Shown: positions 1 to 6,352 of the stretch, piece by piece | How the letters are laid out: every line of letters starts with the position of its first letter | Numbering within the stretch: the stretch's first letter is position 1 | From: Actinomycetota bacterium | GTDB taxonomy: Bacteria; Zhuqueibacterota; Zhuqueibacteria; Residuimicrobiales; Krinioviventaceae | DNA length: 6,708 bases | NCBI GenBank assembly: GCA_011682565.1 | Contig: JAACEJ010000199.1 | Location: forward strand, 1 to 6,708 | Direction of reading: 5' to 3' | Translations under genes and position numbers: made by a program | The notes under the pieces: model-generated | Database searches by the model: none | What the model was told of the DNA's origin: nothing | What the model saw: the letters and a program-made list of their open reading frames with translations, nothing else

Positions 1-43
1 GCACATAAGCAAGTGTCGTGCCAGCAGCGAACGATGGCTCCAT
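1..43 (-). CDS. possible start of a downstream gene, cut by the left window edge
   Basis: Reading the minus strand leftwards from an ATG at 41-43 gives an open frame MEPSFAAGTTLAYV that runs off the window. The start lies about 130 nt beyond the operon terminator and follows an A-rich leader (AAAAATAAGAAA) with no strong Shine-Dalgarno sequence. Only 14 codons are visible, too few to name a family. It is supported only by its position after a terminator and a putative operator region, and by the absence of a stop. It could equally be a chance frame. Confidence 0.3.
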   Translation of the reverse strand, partial: MEPSFAAGTTLAYV

Positions 44-103
44 TTTCTTATTTTTATAAAGGTTAGCATGATGTGCAGTTTTTGTGCTTTGATTGAATGA
101 CCA

Positions 104-139
104 TGTCACTTGTCAGATTGACAGACAAAAGCTTGTCAG
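104..139. promoter_or_regulatory. cluster of TGTCA/TGACA half-sites forming two adjacent dyads (putative operator)
   Basis: Four half-sites are packed into 36 bp: TGTCA at 104-108, 111-115 and 135-139, and TGACA at 119-123. They build one perfect dyad, TGTCA-GAT-TGACA (111-123), directly followed by a second, GACAA-AAGC-TTGTC (124-137). The octamer CTTGTCAG also occurs twice as a direct repeat (109-116 and 132-139), 23 bp start to start. The cluster sits between the operon terminator and the possible minus-strand start at 41-43, where an operator or promoter would be expected. No convincing -35/-10 pair was found, and the regulator is unknown. Confidence 0.3.
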
Positions 140-174
140 GATTATCAATCCGATTTGTATTCCCAAATAAACAC

Positions 175-210
175 AAAAAAAAGGAGGCACGTAATTTTGG
201 CATGCCCCCC
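175..210 (-). terminator. intrinsic (rho-independent) terminator of the operon
   Basis: On the minus strand GGGGGCATG pairs with CGTGCCTCC. This makes a 9-bp GC-rich stem with two G-U pairs around a 9-nt loop (CCAAAATTA), followed immediately by eight U residues (A-run at 175-182 on the plus strand). The hairpin begins about 70 nt after the stop codon of the DUF2914 gene, the last gene of the block. Orientation and U-tract mark the end of the minus-strand transcript. Confidence 0.85.
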
Positions 211-227
211 TGGTAGATCACTTTCAA

Positions 228-253
228 TGCTTACCCATCGCTGAGCATAAGCA
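228..253 (-). repeat. short inverted repeat in the 3' untranslated region
   Basis: TGCTTA at 228-233 and TAAGCA at 248-253 are perfectly complementary around a 14-nt loop. They lie between the DUF2914 stop codon and the terminator hairpin. There is no U-tract, so it is not itself a terminator. It may add structure to the transcript 3' end, or be chance. The rest of 211-278 shows no gene. Confidence 0.3.
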
Positions 254-278
254 AATGCGTTGCAGATTATATTTTATT

Positions 279-809
279 CTATTCTATCTGAAAAACAGCG
301 TAATCCAAAACCCTGCCATTAGTGGAAACAAGATCGACGCGCCAGTTGCCGCGCTGATCACGGGGCAAATCGTATTTCGTCCAGACCGCATCCGCACCTT
401 TTCTCAGCCAGACTTGTTTTTCAGCAACAACGTCGTTCTCGTGTACCAACCGATGGGTCAAAACCTGGGGTTCATCGATTCCGGAAAGTTCCGAATAGCA
501 CACTAAAAAGTCGACACCACGATGAAACTTTTCTTTGGCAAGCAGAGGACGACCGTCATCACTTATATCGAGGCATACCACTACTTTATTAACCCGCAAA
601 TGTGAATTTAAAGCCTGCTGCGGAGGGTTGTTTTTTGGCGCTGCAACAGGTTTTGGATTATTTACATTTTCCCCGCTCGTTTTGGTGGAAGAATATTCAG
701 GCTGAGGATTGTCCTTTGATTGATAGAACCCAAGGATGAGGATAAAACTGAAAGCGACAAATAATATTGATAATATCCAGCGAAATTTAAATTGAAAAAT
801 GGTCTTCAT
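279..809 (-). CDS. membrane-anchored DUF2914 domain protein
   Basis: A 176-residue protein. After a short basic N-terminus there is one hydrophobic helix (about residues 11-28), then a Pro/Asn/Ser-rich spacer (30-68), then a compact domain to the C-terminus (70-176). The domain shows the DUF2914 layout: VCYSELSG (103-110), LTHR (117-120), a valine/tryptophan stretch around W134 and W143, GNWRVDLV (154-161) and GRVLDYAVFQIE at the end. DUF2914 has no established biochemical role and often occurs as an extracytoplasmic domain beside regulatory or membrane functions. The single anchor suggests the domain sits outside the membrane. The start overlaps the upstream gene's stop by 4 nt (ATGA) and is preceded by GGGGA at good spacing, so translation is probably coupled. 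It is the last gene before the terminator. Domain call fairly sure; function unknown. Confidence 0.8.
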   Translation of the reverse strand: MKTIFQFKFRWILSILFVAFSFILILGFYQSKDNPQPEYSSTKTSGENVNNPKPVAAPKNNPPQQALNSHLRVNKVVVCLDISDDGRPLLAKEKFHRGVDFLVCYSELSGIDEPQVLTHRLVHENDVVAEKQVWLRKGADAVWTKYDLPRDQRGNWRVDLVSTNGRVLDYAVFQIE

Positions 810-1483
810 CTCATCCCCACCTTTGTTATTTGATGATGACCCAGATCCCTGAATTTTTCTTTGTACCTTTGGATGCGTTTCTTTCTGATGTTCATCTCTC
901 GTTCAAACGTTGTCAGTGTTGCCTGTAATTCCTGTACGAGCGTTCTTTGCGCGATACGTTTTTTTTCGCCGATTGTTTTGTTGTAAATGAGGAGTAAGGA
1001 AAGCAAAAAGCCGGCGACAGCCAAAGCCGTCACCTTCAATACGGTATTTGAATCTGATGGTGCAAAGTAAAAAGCAAGTACCGGAATACATGCAAAAGCA
1101 GCAGCAAAAATGCTCAGCAAAATTTTATGCCCTTTTTCTGATTTAGCAATGCACCGTATCCGCAACCGATTTTGCTTTTTCCGGTCTTGCAATTGAATGA
1201 TTTGTTCTTCTTCCGCAATAATGCGGTTCATGATATCCCGGGCATCTGCATCGCGGCGCATGGAAATGAGATCACGTACAACAAGTGCACCTTCGTCATC
1301 AGGACTTTTATTAATAGCGATGGTATTAAATTTCTCTGCACCCCTCAGGTCGCCTTGTTTTAATTTTTGCAAAGAAAGTCGATGATAATAGCCGGCAGGC
1401 ATCCACTTTTTTCTCTCTGCGATTTTAACGCCGATTTTTGAAACGGCGAGCAGAGAATATATTGAGATTGAGCCAATGGGCAT
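806..1483 (-). CDS. TPR-like, two-helix membrane protein with C-terminal coiled coil
   Basis: A 225-residue protein of unrecognised family. Residues about 30-66 look like a tetratricopeptide pair: a helix with YYHRLSLQKLKQGDLRGAE followed by a helix ending SPDDEGALVV. Next come a charged, probably helical stretch (70-115), two hydrophobic helices (about 121-141 and 146-166) separated by a short polar turn, and a basic coiled-coil-like tail (170-212). Flanking Lys/Arg on both sides of the hairpin suggests that both ends are cytoplasmic. The chosen ATG has GGGA 6 nt upstream and lies 14 nt after the 103-residue gene. The N-terminal 20 residues are mildly hydrophobic and could be a further membrane contact. 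It may be a scaffold joining cytoplasmic partners to the membrane; that role is inferred from architecture only. Confidence 0.75.
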   Translation of the reverse strand: MPIGSISIYSLLAVSKIGVKIAERKKWMPAGYYHRLSLQKLKQGDLRGAEKFNTIAINKSPDDEGALVVRDLISMRRDADARDIMNRIIAEEEQIIQLQDRKKQNRLRIRCIAKSEKGHKILLSIFAAAFACIPVLAFYFAPSDSNTVLKVTALAVAGFLLSLLLIYNKTIGEKKRIAQRTLVQELQATLTTFEREMNIRKKRIQRYKEKFRDLGHHQITKVGMR

Positions 1484-1497
1484 TCAGGTTCCCGACA

Positions 1498-1809
1498 TCA
1501 ATGAAGTGCCAATGCTCTTTCAAGATATTCCACAGCTTTGGGATATTTACTTCTTACCTGCTCCCATTCTTCATTCGTCAGGTCTTTTGGTTCTTTGCCT
1601 GTCAATTGCACTGCACTGTCATAGGCCAATTTGATCAGGTCTTTATTCGCATTCACAATGCCCAGTGTTGCACCGGCGGCCTCAAATACGCCATTTATAA
1701 AATCCACACCTGTTGCACTTTCAAGCCCTCTTTCGAGGATAAATCCAGCCAGCCCGCCAATAACTCCCTGGGTTGCCGTTTTTTTAATTCTATCTATCTG
1801 TTCCCTCAT
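1498..1809 (-). CDS. small orphan protein with glycine-rich hydrophobic segments
   Basis: A 103-residue protein not recognised as any family. The start is a basic amphipathic helix (MREQIDRIKK), followed by a glycine- and alanine-rich hydrophobic stretch (about 13-25, TQGVIGGLAGFIL). A second stretch of small residues (about 37-52) has regularly placed Gly/Ala. The C-terminal third (68-103) is polar and helical, with NEEWEQVRSKYPKAVEYLER. The small-residue pattern resembles glycine-zipper membrane-associating segments, but neither segment is a strong transmembrane helix. The start overlaps the upstream gene by 20 nt and has a good GAGG ribosome binding site 6 nt before the ATG, which supports it as a real, separately initiated gene. 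Confidence 0.65.
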   Translation of the reverse strand: MREQIDRIKKTATQGVIGGLAGFILERGLESATGVDFINGVFEAAGATLGIVNANKDLIKLAYDSAVQLTGKEPKDLTNEEWEQVRSKYPKAVEYLERALALH

Positions 1810-2017
1810 TTTTCGCCTCTTTTTCCTGCATCGTTTTCAAAGATTTTTTTATCAGTTCATCCTTTTTCTGAACAATGGATTTGAGCCGTCTTACCTCACG
1901 ATTTAATCGATTGAGTTTTTTATTTCCGAAAATCTTTCCGTAAAGATTTTCAGCAATAATCACAATCGCCAGAGAAAGAACGACACCAAAGAAAAAGCTC
2001 AGCAGATCAATTCTCAT
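1790..2017 (-). CDS. small single-pass membrane protein with coiled-coil tail
   Basis: A 75-residue protein with one transmembrane helix at about residues 5-22 (LLSFFFGVVLSLAIVIIA). It is followed by a strongly basic, heptad-like tail (33-68) containing NRLNREVRRLKSIVQKKDEL. The positive-inside rule places the tail in the cytoplasm. Its ATG overlaps the stop of the STAS-ATPase gene (ATGA at 2014-2017) and has no clear Shine-Dalgarno site, so expression probably depends on translational coupling to that gene. Coupling and architecture suggest a membrane tether or partner for the regulator, but no family is recognised. Confidence 0.7.
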   Translation of the reverse strand: MRIDLLSFFFGVVLSLAIVIIAENLYGKIFGNKKLNRLNREVRRLKSIVQKKDELIKKSLKTMQEKEAKNEGTDR

Positions 2018-2964
2018 ATATTATTTTTGCTCATTTGTGGTTCAACAGAATTCACTGATTTGGACACCTTACTTAAATACTTTGTCATGACCAGTTTATT
2101 CCCGGAAAATTGATCCATATCGTAACGAACTGAATCCATCGAACGCTGAATGATGTGCAACCCCATTCCACCACGGCTTCTCTCCATGGCCGCTTTGAGC
2201 ACATCGAATTCCCTGGACGTGTCCACCTGAAAGCCCGGGCCGTAATCTACAACAGATATTTCCAGTTTGTCTGCTGTGTTCTCCACAATGACTTTGACGG
2301 TCTGTTGCGGATCCGAATGGTAAGCATGTTCGATGGCATTGAGGCAGCCTTCATACACAGCTATTTTAATACGACTTTGCTCACCTTCGGAAAACCCTAT
2401 TGACCGGGCAATTTCCAGAACAAAATCGCTGACACGATAAAGATCACCTACTTTGCTGGGAATTTCAATATAGTTTTTCTGGGACCTGCCGAGGGGAATG
2501 GACATACGATTGACTTGAGGTGCGGGAGGAGGCGTTGGAGGAACACGGACATCGACTGTATTATACTGCTGATCGAATTTGATTCGTTCCTCAAATTCGA
2601 CAACAGAATGTTTTTCATTTTCACCGGCGTCTAAATAACTGAGCGGATTAAAAGTCACCAGATCCTCATAGGCACGTTTTCCAAGATGCAAGATTTGCAC
2701 ATCGCCTCCACGACGACGCGCCTTTGCCGACATTTCGAACAACATCACGATCAGGCTGGGTGGAAGCTCGTGAATGTTCTGTAAATCAATGATGTAATAA
2801 TTGACATTTTCACGAAAAAGCTTGTCAAAAGCAGCAAGAATTCCCGGCACCAGCGAGATATCACGCTCCGTCCCCTGTGCCGTTAGTTTCACAATTTTAC
2901 CGGTGATGCCAATTTTTTCAATTTTGACAACAGTATCCATAGCAATGTTTTTTTTCAAAATCAT
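2014..2964 (-). CDS. STAS domain fused to RsbW-type anti-sigma/serine-kinase ATPase domain
   Basis: A 316-residue two-domain regulator. Residues about 10-125 form a STAS (SpoIIAA/RsbV-like) domain with YYIIDLQNI, RRRGGDVQIL and FNPLSYL at the expected places. The usual phosphoacceptor loop D-S-S/T-G-L is replaced by ELPPSL (66-71), leaving one serine, S70. A proline-rich linker (139-153) leads to a GHKL ATPase domain (160-296). This domain has an intact N-box (E205...N209-A-I-x-H213-A-Y), G1 box D240-Y-G-P-G244-F and G2 box RGGMGL (264-269), as in RsbW/SpoIIAB. Such kinases bind sigma factors or other targets and phosphorylate STAS partners. Here both partners are in one chain, which is unusual. 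The start at 2964 is coupled to the ligase stop (ATGA). An in-frame Met9 at 2940 is an alternative start. No sigma factor is in view. Confidence 0.88.
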   Translation of the reverse strand: MILKKNIAMDTVVKIEKIGITGKIVKLTAQGTERDISLVPGILAAFDKLFRENVNYYIIDLQNIHELPPSLIVMLFEMSAKARRRGGDVQILHLGKRAYEDLVTFNPLSYLDAGENEKHSVVEFEERIKFDQQYNTVDVRVPPTPPPAPQVNRMSIPLGRSQKNYIEIPSKVGDLYRVSDFVLEIARSIGFSEGEQSRIKIAVYEGCLNAIEHAYHSDPQQTVKVIVENTADKLEISVVDYGPGFQVDTSREFDVLKAAMERSRGGMGLHIIQRSMDSVRYDMDQFSGNKLVMTKYLSKVSKSVNSVEPQMSKNNI

Positions 2965-4757
2965 TTTCTATTAATTATTACTCCCTCACGTCCTTTGTGC
3001 GTAAACTTTTCAACAATTTCACGCTTTAACACTTTTCCCAAAAAGTTTTTCGGCAAATGATCCCGAAACTCGATTACCGCAGGTATTTTATATTGAGCAA
3101 GATTTTTCTTAACAAAAGTAAAAAGTTCTTCTTTGGATAAATCAGTTTCCGGATGTGCCACAACGACGGCTTTGACAGTTTCCCCGTAATAGTCATCCTC
3201 AACACCAACAACAGCGACATCCAAAACCTTGGGATGCTCCCGGATAATTTTTTCCACTTCCCGGGGATATATGTTAAATCCTCCCCGAAATATAACATCT
3301 TTTTTGCGATCTACAACAAAAAAATATCCAAACTCGTCAAAATATACGAGATCGCCGGTAGATAGCCAGCCATCGTCTGTCAGAACATTGTGTGTCTCAT
3401 CCGGTTTCTGCCAATAACCGATCATAACCTGGGGACCACGCACCTGCAATTCACCGACCTGATGCGGCGGCAACGGCTTGCCTGTTTTCAAATCAACAAC
3501 CCGCGCGTCGGTAGCCGGACAGGGCAAACCGATGCTGTTCTCTTTCACCTCACCTTTTAGTGGATTGCAATGTGTAATTGGTGACGCTTCGGTCAAGCCA
3601 TAGCCTTCGACAAGATGGGCGCCGGTAATGCTTTCAAAAACAATTTTATCCGAAACGGGCAAAGGAGCGCCACCGCTGACACAAGCCTTGAGTGAAGACA
3701 AGCGGGCCTTGCGATTCTTCAACTCTTTTAAAATGGCAGCATACATTGTCGGCACACCCGGGAAAACAGTCACCGCATATTTTTCAATATCGTTTATTAT
3801 TCTTTTAACATGAAATCTCGGTTCCAAAATGAGCAGTGATCGCGTAACCACGGCAAAATGCAGACACGCCGACAGCCCATAGCTGTGAATCAATGGCAGC
3901 GCGGCGAGGATTTTTTCTTTACCTTCAACAAGATCAGGCATCCAGCTTTTGGTTTGCACTGCGTTCGCCACCAAATTTTTATGGCTGAGAACGGCAGCTT
4001 TGGGAGTGCCGGTAACACCTCCGGTAAAAATTAAAACCGCCGCTTCATCCGCCCGGACGATTATTTTCTGTTCCTGGGGAATTTTACTCAACAAATTTCT
4101 GAACAAAACTGTAAAAGACGTTTCCTTTACTCTTTCCTGATTTTTCTGCAAACGTTTTTTAAAGCGAAAAGCCAATCTCAAAAAGGGAGGCAAATAAGTT
4201 TCAATGCCGGCAATGACAATGTGTTCGACCTGGCTCTCCTGCCAACATTTGGAAATTCTGGGATAAATTCTGTCCAAAGCAATCACAACTTTGGTACCGC
4301 TCGTTCGAATTTGTTCCGACAATTCCCTTTCCGACAACAGCGGGTTGATGAGCACAACAATTGCACCGATCGTTAAAGCGGCCCAATATGCAATTAAAAA
4401 TTGAGGGATGTTTGGCAAAATGAGCGCAATCCGGTCACCTTTTCTTATGTCCAGAGATTCAAGTCCTGCTGCAAATCGCAGCACAAGATCGTAGAAATGT
4501 TGATAGGTCATTCTACGGCCAAAATATTGAATAAAAGCTGCGTCGCCATTTTCCCGCACAGCTTCCAGCAAAAAGTGCTGCAACGGGACGTTTGGAATAT
4601 CAATTTCAGAAGGGACGCCGTCGTCATAATGTTGCAGCCAGGGACGTTGATTATAGAAACCTCTGCCCGACCGGGCCGTTATCTTTCCCAAAACTGAAAA
4701 AAGACCGCCATACAAGACGGTCTTTATATTCATAATATTTTTTTTCCAGTTAAACAT
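2961..4757 (-). CDS. FadD-like long-chain acyl-CoA synthetase (AMP-forming)
   Basis: A 598-residue class I adenylate-forming enzyme predicted to activate a fatty acid with ATP and join it to CoA. Visible motifs are the phosphate-binding loop FTGGVTGTPKAAVLSH (244-259), LPLIHSYGLS (287-296), SGGAPL (361-366), VEGYGLTEASP (383-393), STGDL with Asp469, DRKKDVIFRGGFNIYPREVE (483-502), and the C-terminal LPKNFLGK with catalytic Lys575. All catalytic elements appear intact; the loop has TGGVTG instead of TSGTTG, a variation close to that of FadD. A basic, hydrophobic insert (about 190-225) and a longer N-terminus fit membrane association. The start at 4757 has GGAGA just upstream; Met9 (4733) is an alternative. 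It lies 25 nt after the polyferredoxin gene and overlaps the next gene by 4 nt. Acyl or aryl chain specificity cannot be read from sequence. Confidence 0.92.
   Translation of the reverse strand: MFNWKKNIMNIKTVLYGGLFSVLGKITARSGRGFYNQRPWLQHYDDGVPSEIDIPNVPLQHFLLEAVRENGDAAFIQYFGRRMTYQHFYDLVLRFAAGLESLDIRKGDRIALILPNIPQFLIAYWAALTIGAIVVLINPLLSERELSEQIRTSGTKVVIALDRIYPRISKCWQESQVEHIVIAGIETYLPPFLRLAFRFKKRLQKNQERVKETSFTVLFRNLLSKIPQEQKIIVRADEAAVLIFTGGVTGTPKAAVLSHKNLVANAVQTKSWMPDLVEGKEKILAALPLIHSYGLSACLHFAVVTRSLLILEPRFHVKRIINDIEKYAVTVFPGVPTMYAAILKELKNRKARLSSLKACVSGGAPLPVSDKIVFESITGAHLVEGYGLTEASPITHCNPLKGEVKENSIGLPCPATDARVVDLKTGKPLPPHQVGELQVRGPQVMIGYWQKPDETHNVLTDDGWLSTGDLVYFDEFGYFFVVDRKKDVIFRGGFNIYPREVEKIIREHPKVLDVAVVGVEDDYYGETVKAVVVAHPETDLSKEELFTFVKKNLAQYKIPAVIEFRDHLPKNFLGKVLKREIVEKFTHKGREGVIINRK
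4700..4725 (-). other. terminator-like hairpin inside the 5' end of the acyl-CoA ligase gene
   Basis: On the minus strand AAAGACCG and CGGTCTTT form a perfect 8-bp stem around a 10-nt loop. The U-run continues past the stem for six U in total, three of which are paired. The hairpin covers codons 11-20 of the ligase. The layout resembles a weak intrinsic terminator or attenuator, and could reduce read-through from the polyferredoxin gene into the ligase when translation is slow. It may also be a chance result of the codons. Confidence 0.3.
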
Positions 4758-4782
4758 TTTTCTCCATACGAAAAGTGCATGG

Positions 4783-6309
4783 CTAAACCTCGATTCTCTC
4801 CGCTTGGGCGTTTGTCACAAAAATTCCCGGATCGCCAATCACCGGGCATTTGGTAACACAAATGCCGCAACCGATGCAAAGTTTTTCATCGACATAGGGG
4901 AACTTTACAGTGCGCATTGAACCCTCCGGCGTCCTGGCCTCACGAATATCGAACTTTATTGCTTTATCGGGTGTTGGACAATGTTCTTCGCAAACAAGGC
5001 AATCCTGCTGATCGTACCATGGGATACACCTGCTTTTATCAAAATAAGCGATTCCCATTTTCAACTTTTGTTTCTTTTCCATCGTCAGGTTTTGTATTGC
5101 CCCGGTGGGACAAACCTGGCCGCATAAATTACAATTGTATTCGCAATATCCGAGACGCGGGACGGAAATCGGAGTCCAAATTCCCTCCCAGCCGCTTTGC
5201 AGAAAGGATGGCTGCAAAGTTCCACCTGTTGTTGCACAAATCCGAACACACTCCTGGCAACGGATACAGCGATCTAAAAAACCATCTTCTTTAACTGCAC
5301 CCGGGGGACGAATGGCCTGACCTGTTTTTTCACGGCTGACGGCAGAAGTTTTGGCTATTGCTACACCGGCAAGCCCGACAGCCGCAGCCTGAATAAAACG
5401 TCGCTTGCTCAAATCGATTTCATTTTTACCGATGTTTTTGCCAAACTTGTACGAGACCGAGTGTGGTTTACAGTTGGAAACACACTCCATACACTCGATA
5501 CATTCGACTGTATTGTTCACCGCATAATCATCTTCAATTGCATTCATCTTGCATTCCCGTTGGCAGATCGAACAGGAATTGCATGTTTCATCAACATATC
5601 TTTTAGTCAGGCGGAATTTTGAAAAAAGCCCCAAAAGCGCGCCCAGCGGACACAAATTTCTGCACCAAAATCTTCGCGTAACCATTCCCAGGGCAAGAAT
5701 GCCGACAAAAACGAGCGCGATTAAAACGGCTTCAAAGAACATGGGTTGAGCTATAGGCAAAATTGAATTCTGCGCTATGTCGTACGCGGAATATACTTGA
5801 TCCTCAAAAAGGCGGGTACTGAAGCTGAAATTGAACAGACCCAGCAATAAAAAAGAAAATACAGGGTAAAGCACAGTCGTTATTGTACGCGTCAAAAGAG
5901 CAATAGGATCAAAGAACCAGATGAATTGCACGGAAAAAAGAGACGCCACCAGCACTGCGGCCAGAATTGCAAACTTCCACGATCGGAATCGAGTGCTCTC
6001 TCTCTGACGCGGTTTGCGTTTTTTGCGTTTAATCAGATTATCGCTGCCATCTATGATTGTACCCAGCGGGCAAATCCACCCGCAAAAAAATCTCCCCAGC
6101 GGGATGGTCAATAATAAAATGATGAAAGCAATGAGTACGGAAGCAATCACTTTCCGTGTCGCAAGGATCGTGGCAATGGCTACCAACGGACTGGCGCGAA
6201 GAAACAGATCAGAAGGGAGCCATGTTTCATACGGGTACCGTGCCTGAAAGAACAAAAATAAAAAGAATAATAAAAAGAATATTTGGCTGATTCGACGGGC
6301 TGTTCTCAT
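4783..6309 (-). CDS. membrane polyferredoxin, NapH-NapG-like fusion with internal twin-arginine segment
   Basis: A 508-residue iron-sulfur membrane protein. The N-terminal half has about five hydrophobic helices and the two NapH/NosR-type motifs FCGWICPLG (75-83) and WCRNLCPLG (215-223), followed by two [4Fe-4S] cysteine sets (C243-C253 and C270-C280). Then comes SKRRFIQAAAVGLAGVAIA (301-319), a twin-arginine-like signal inside the chain. The C-terminal half carries four more cluster sets (C348-358, C389-400, C428-444, C478-488), similar to NapG. A likely role is moving electrons from membrane quinol to extracytoplasmic clusters. The ATG at 6309 was preferred over an upstream TTG (6330): it has GGA 7 nt upstream and the TTG has no ribosome binding site. 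It probably works with the DUF362 protein upstream. The physiological acceptor is unknown. Confidence 0.88.
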   Translation of the reverse strand: MRTARRISQIFFLLFFLFLFFQARYPYETWLPSDLFLRASPLVAIATILATRKVIASVLIAFIILLLTIPLGRFFCGWICPLGTIIDGSDNLIKRKKRKPRQRESTRFRSWKFAILAAVLVASLFSVQFIWFFDPIALLTRTITTVLYPVFSFLLLGLFNFSFSTRLFEDQVYSAYDIAQNSILPIAQPMFFEAVLIALVFVGILALGMVTRRFWCRNLCPLGALLGLFSKFRLTKRYVDETCNSCSICQRECKMNAIEDDYAVNNTVECIECMECVSNCKPHSVSYKFGKNIGKNEIDLSKRRFIQAAAVGLAGVAIAKTSAVSREKTGQAIRPPGAVKEDGFLDRCIRCQECVRICATTGGTLQPSFLQSGWEGIWTPISVPRLGYCEYNCNLCGQVCPTGAIQNLTMEKKQKLKMGIAYFDKSRCIPWYDQQDCLVCEEHCPTPDKAIKFDIREARTPEGSMRTVKFPYVDEKLCIGCGICVTKCPVIGDPGIFVTNAQAERIEV

Positions 6310-6352
6310 TCCGTTATCCGATTTATACAATTTTTGTTAAAAGGGCATCAAT

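Noticed and set aside
255..506. 83-residue open frame on the plus strand
   Set aside because: It is antisense to the conserved DUF2914 domain and has no ribosome binding site or domain of its own.
1438..1884. 148-residue open frame on the plus strand
   Set aside because: It lies antisense across three better-supported minus-strand genes, and its Phe/Ser/Cys-rich composition is typical of a shadow frame. It has no recognisable domain.
3074..3298. 74-residue open frame on the minus strand within the ligase
   Set aside because: It is an alternative frame of the conserved C-terminal part of the acyl-CoA ligase, with no domain of its own.
4917..5294. 125-residue open frame on the plus strand
   Set aside because: It is antisense to the cysteine-rich ferredoxin domain, whose cluster motifs are unmistakable. 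The plus-strand product resembles nothing known.
6310..6330. TTG start at 6330 for the polyferredoxin (seven residues longer)
   Set aside because: There is no Shine-Dalgarno sequence upstream of the TTG, and the added residues are polar. The ATG at 6309 has GGA at suitable spacing and begins directly with a basic stretch before the first helix.
6322..6351. Promoter-like TTGATG, 18-bp spacer, TATAAA on the minus strand before the polyferredoxin
   Set aside because: Its transcript would start within a few bases of the ATG at 6309 and lose the ribosome binding site. The close upstream gene already suggests co-transcription.
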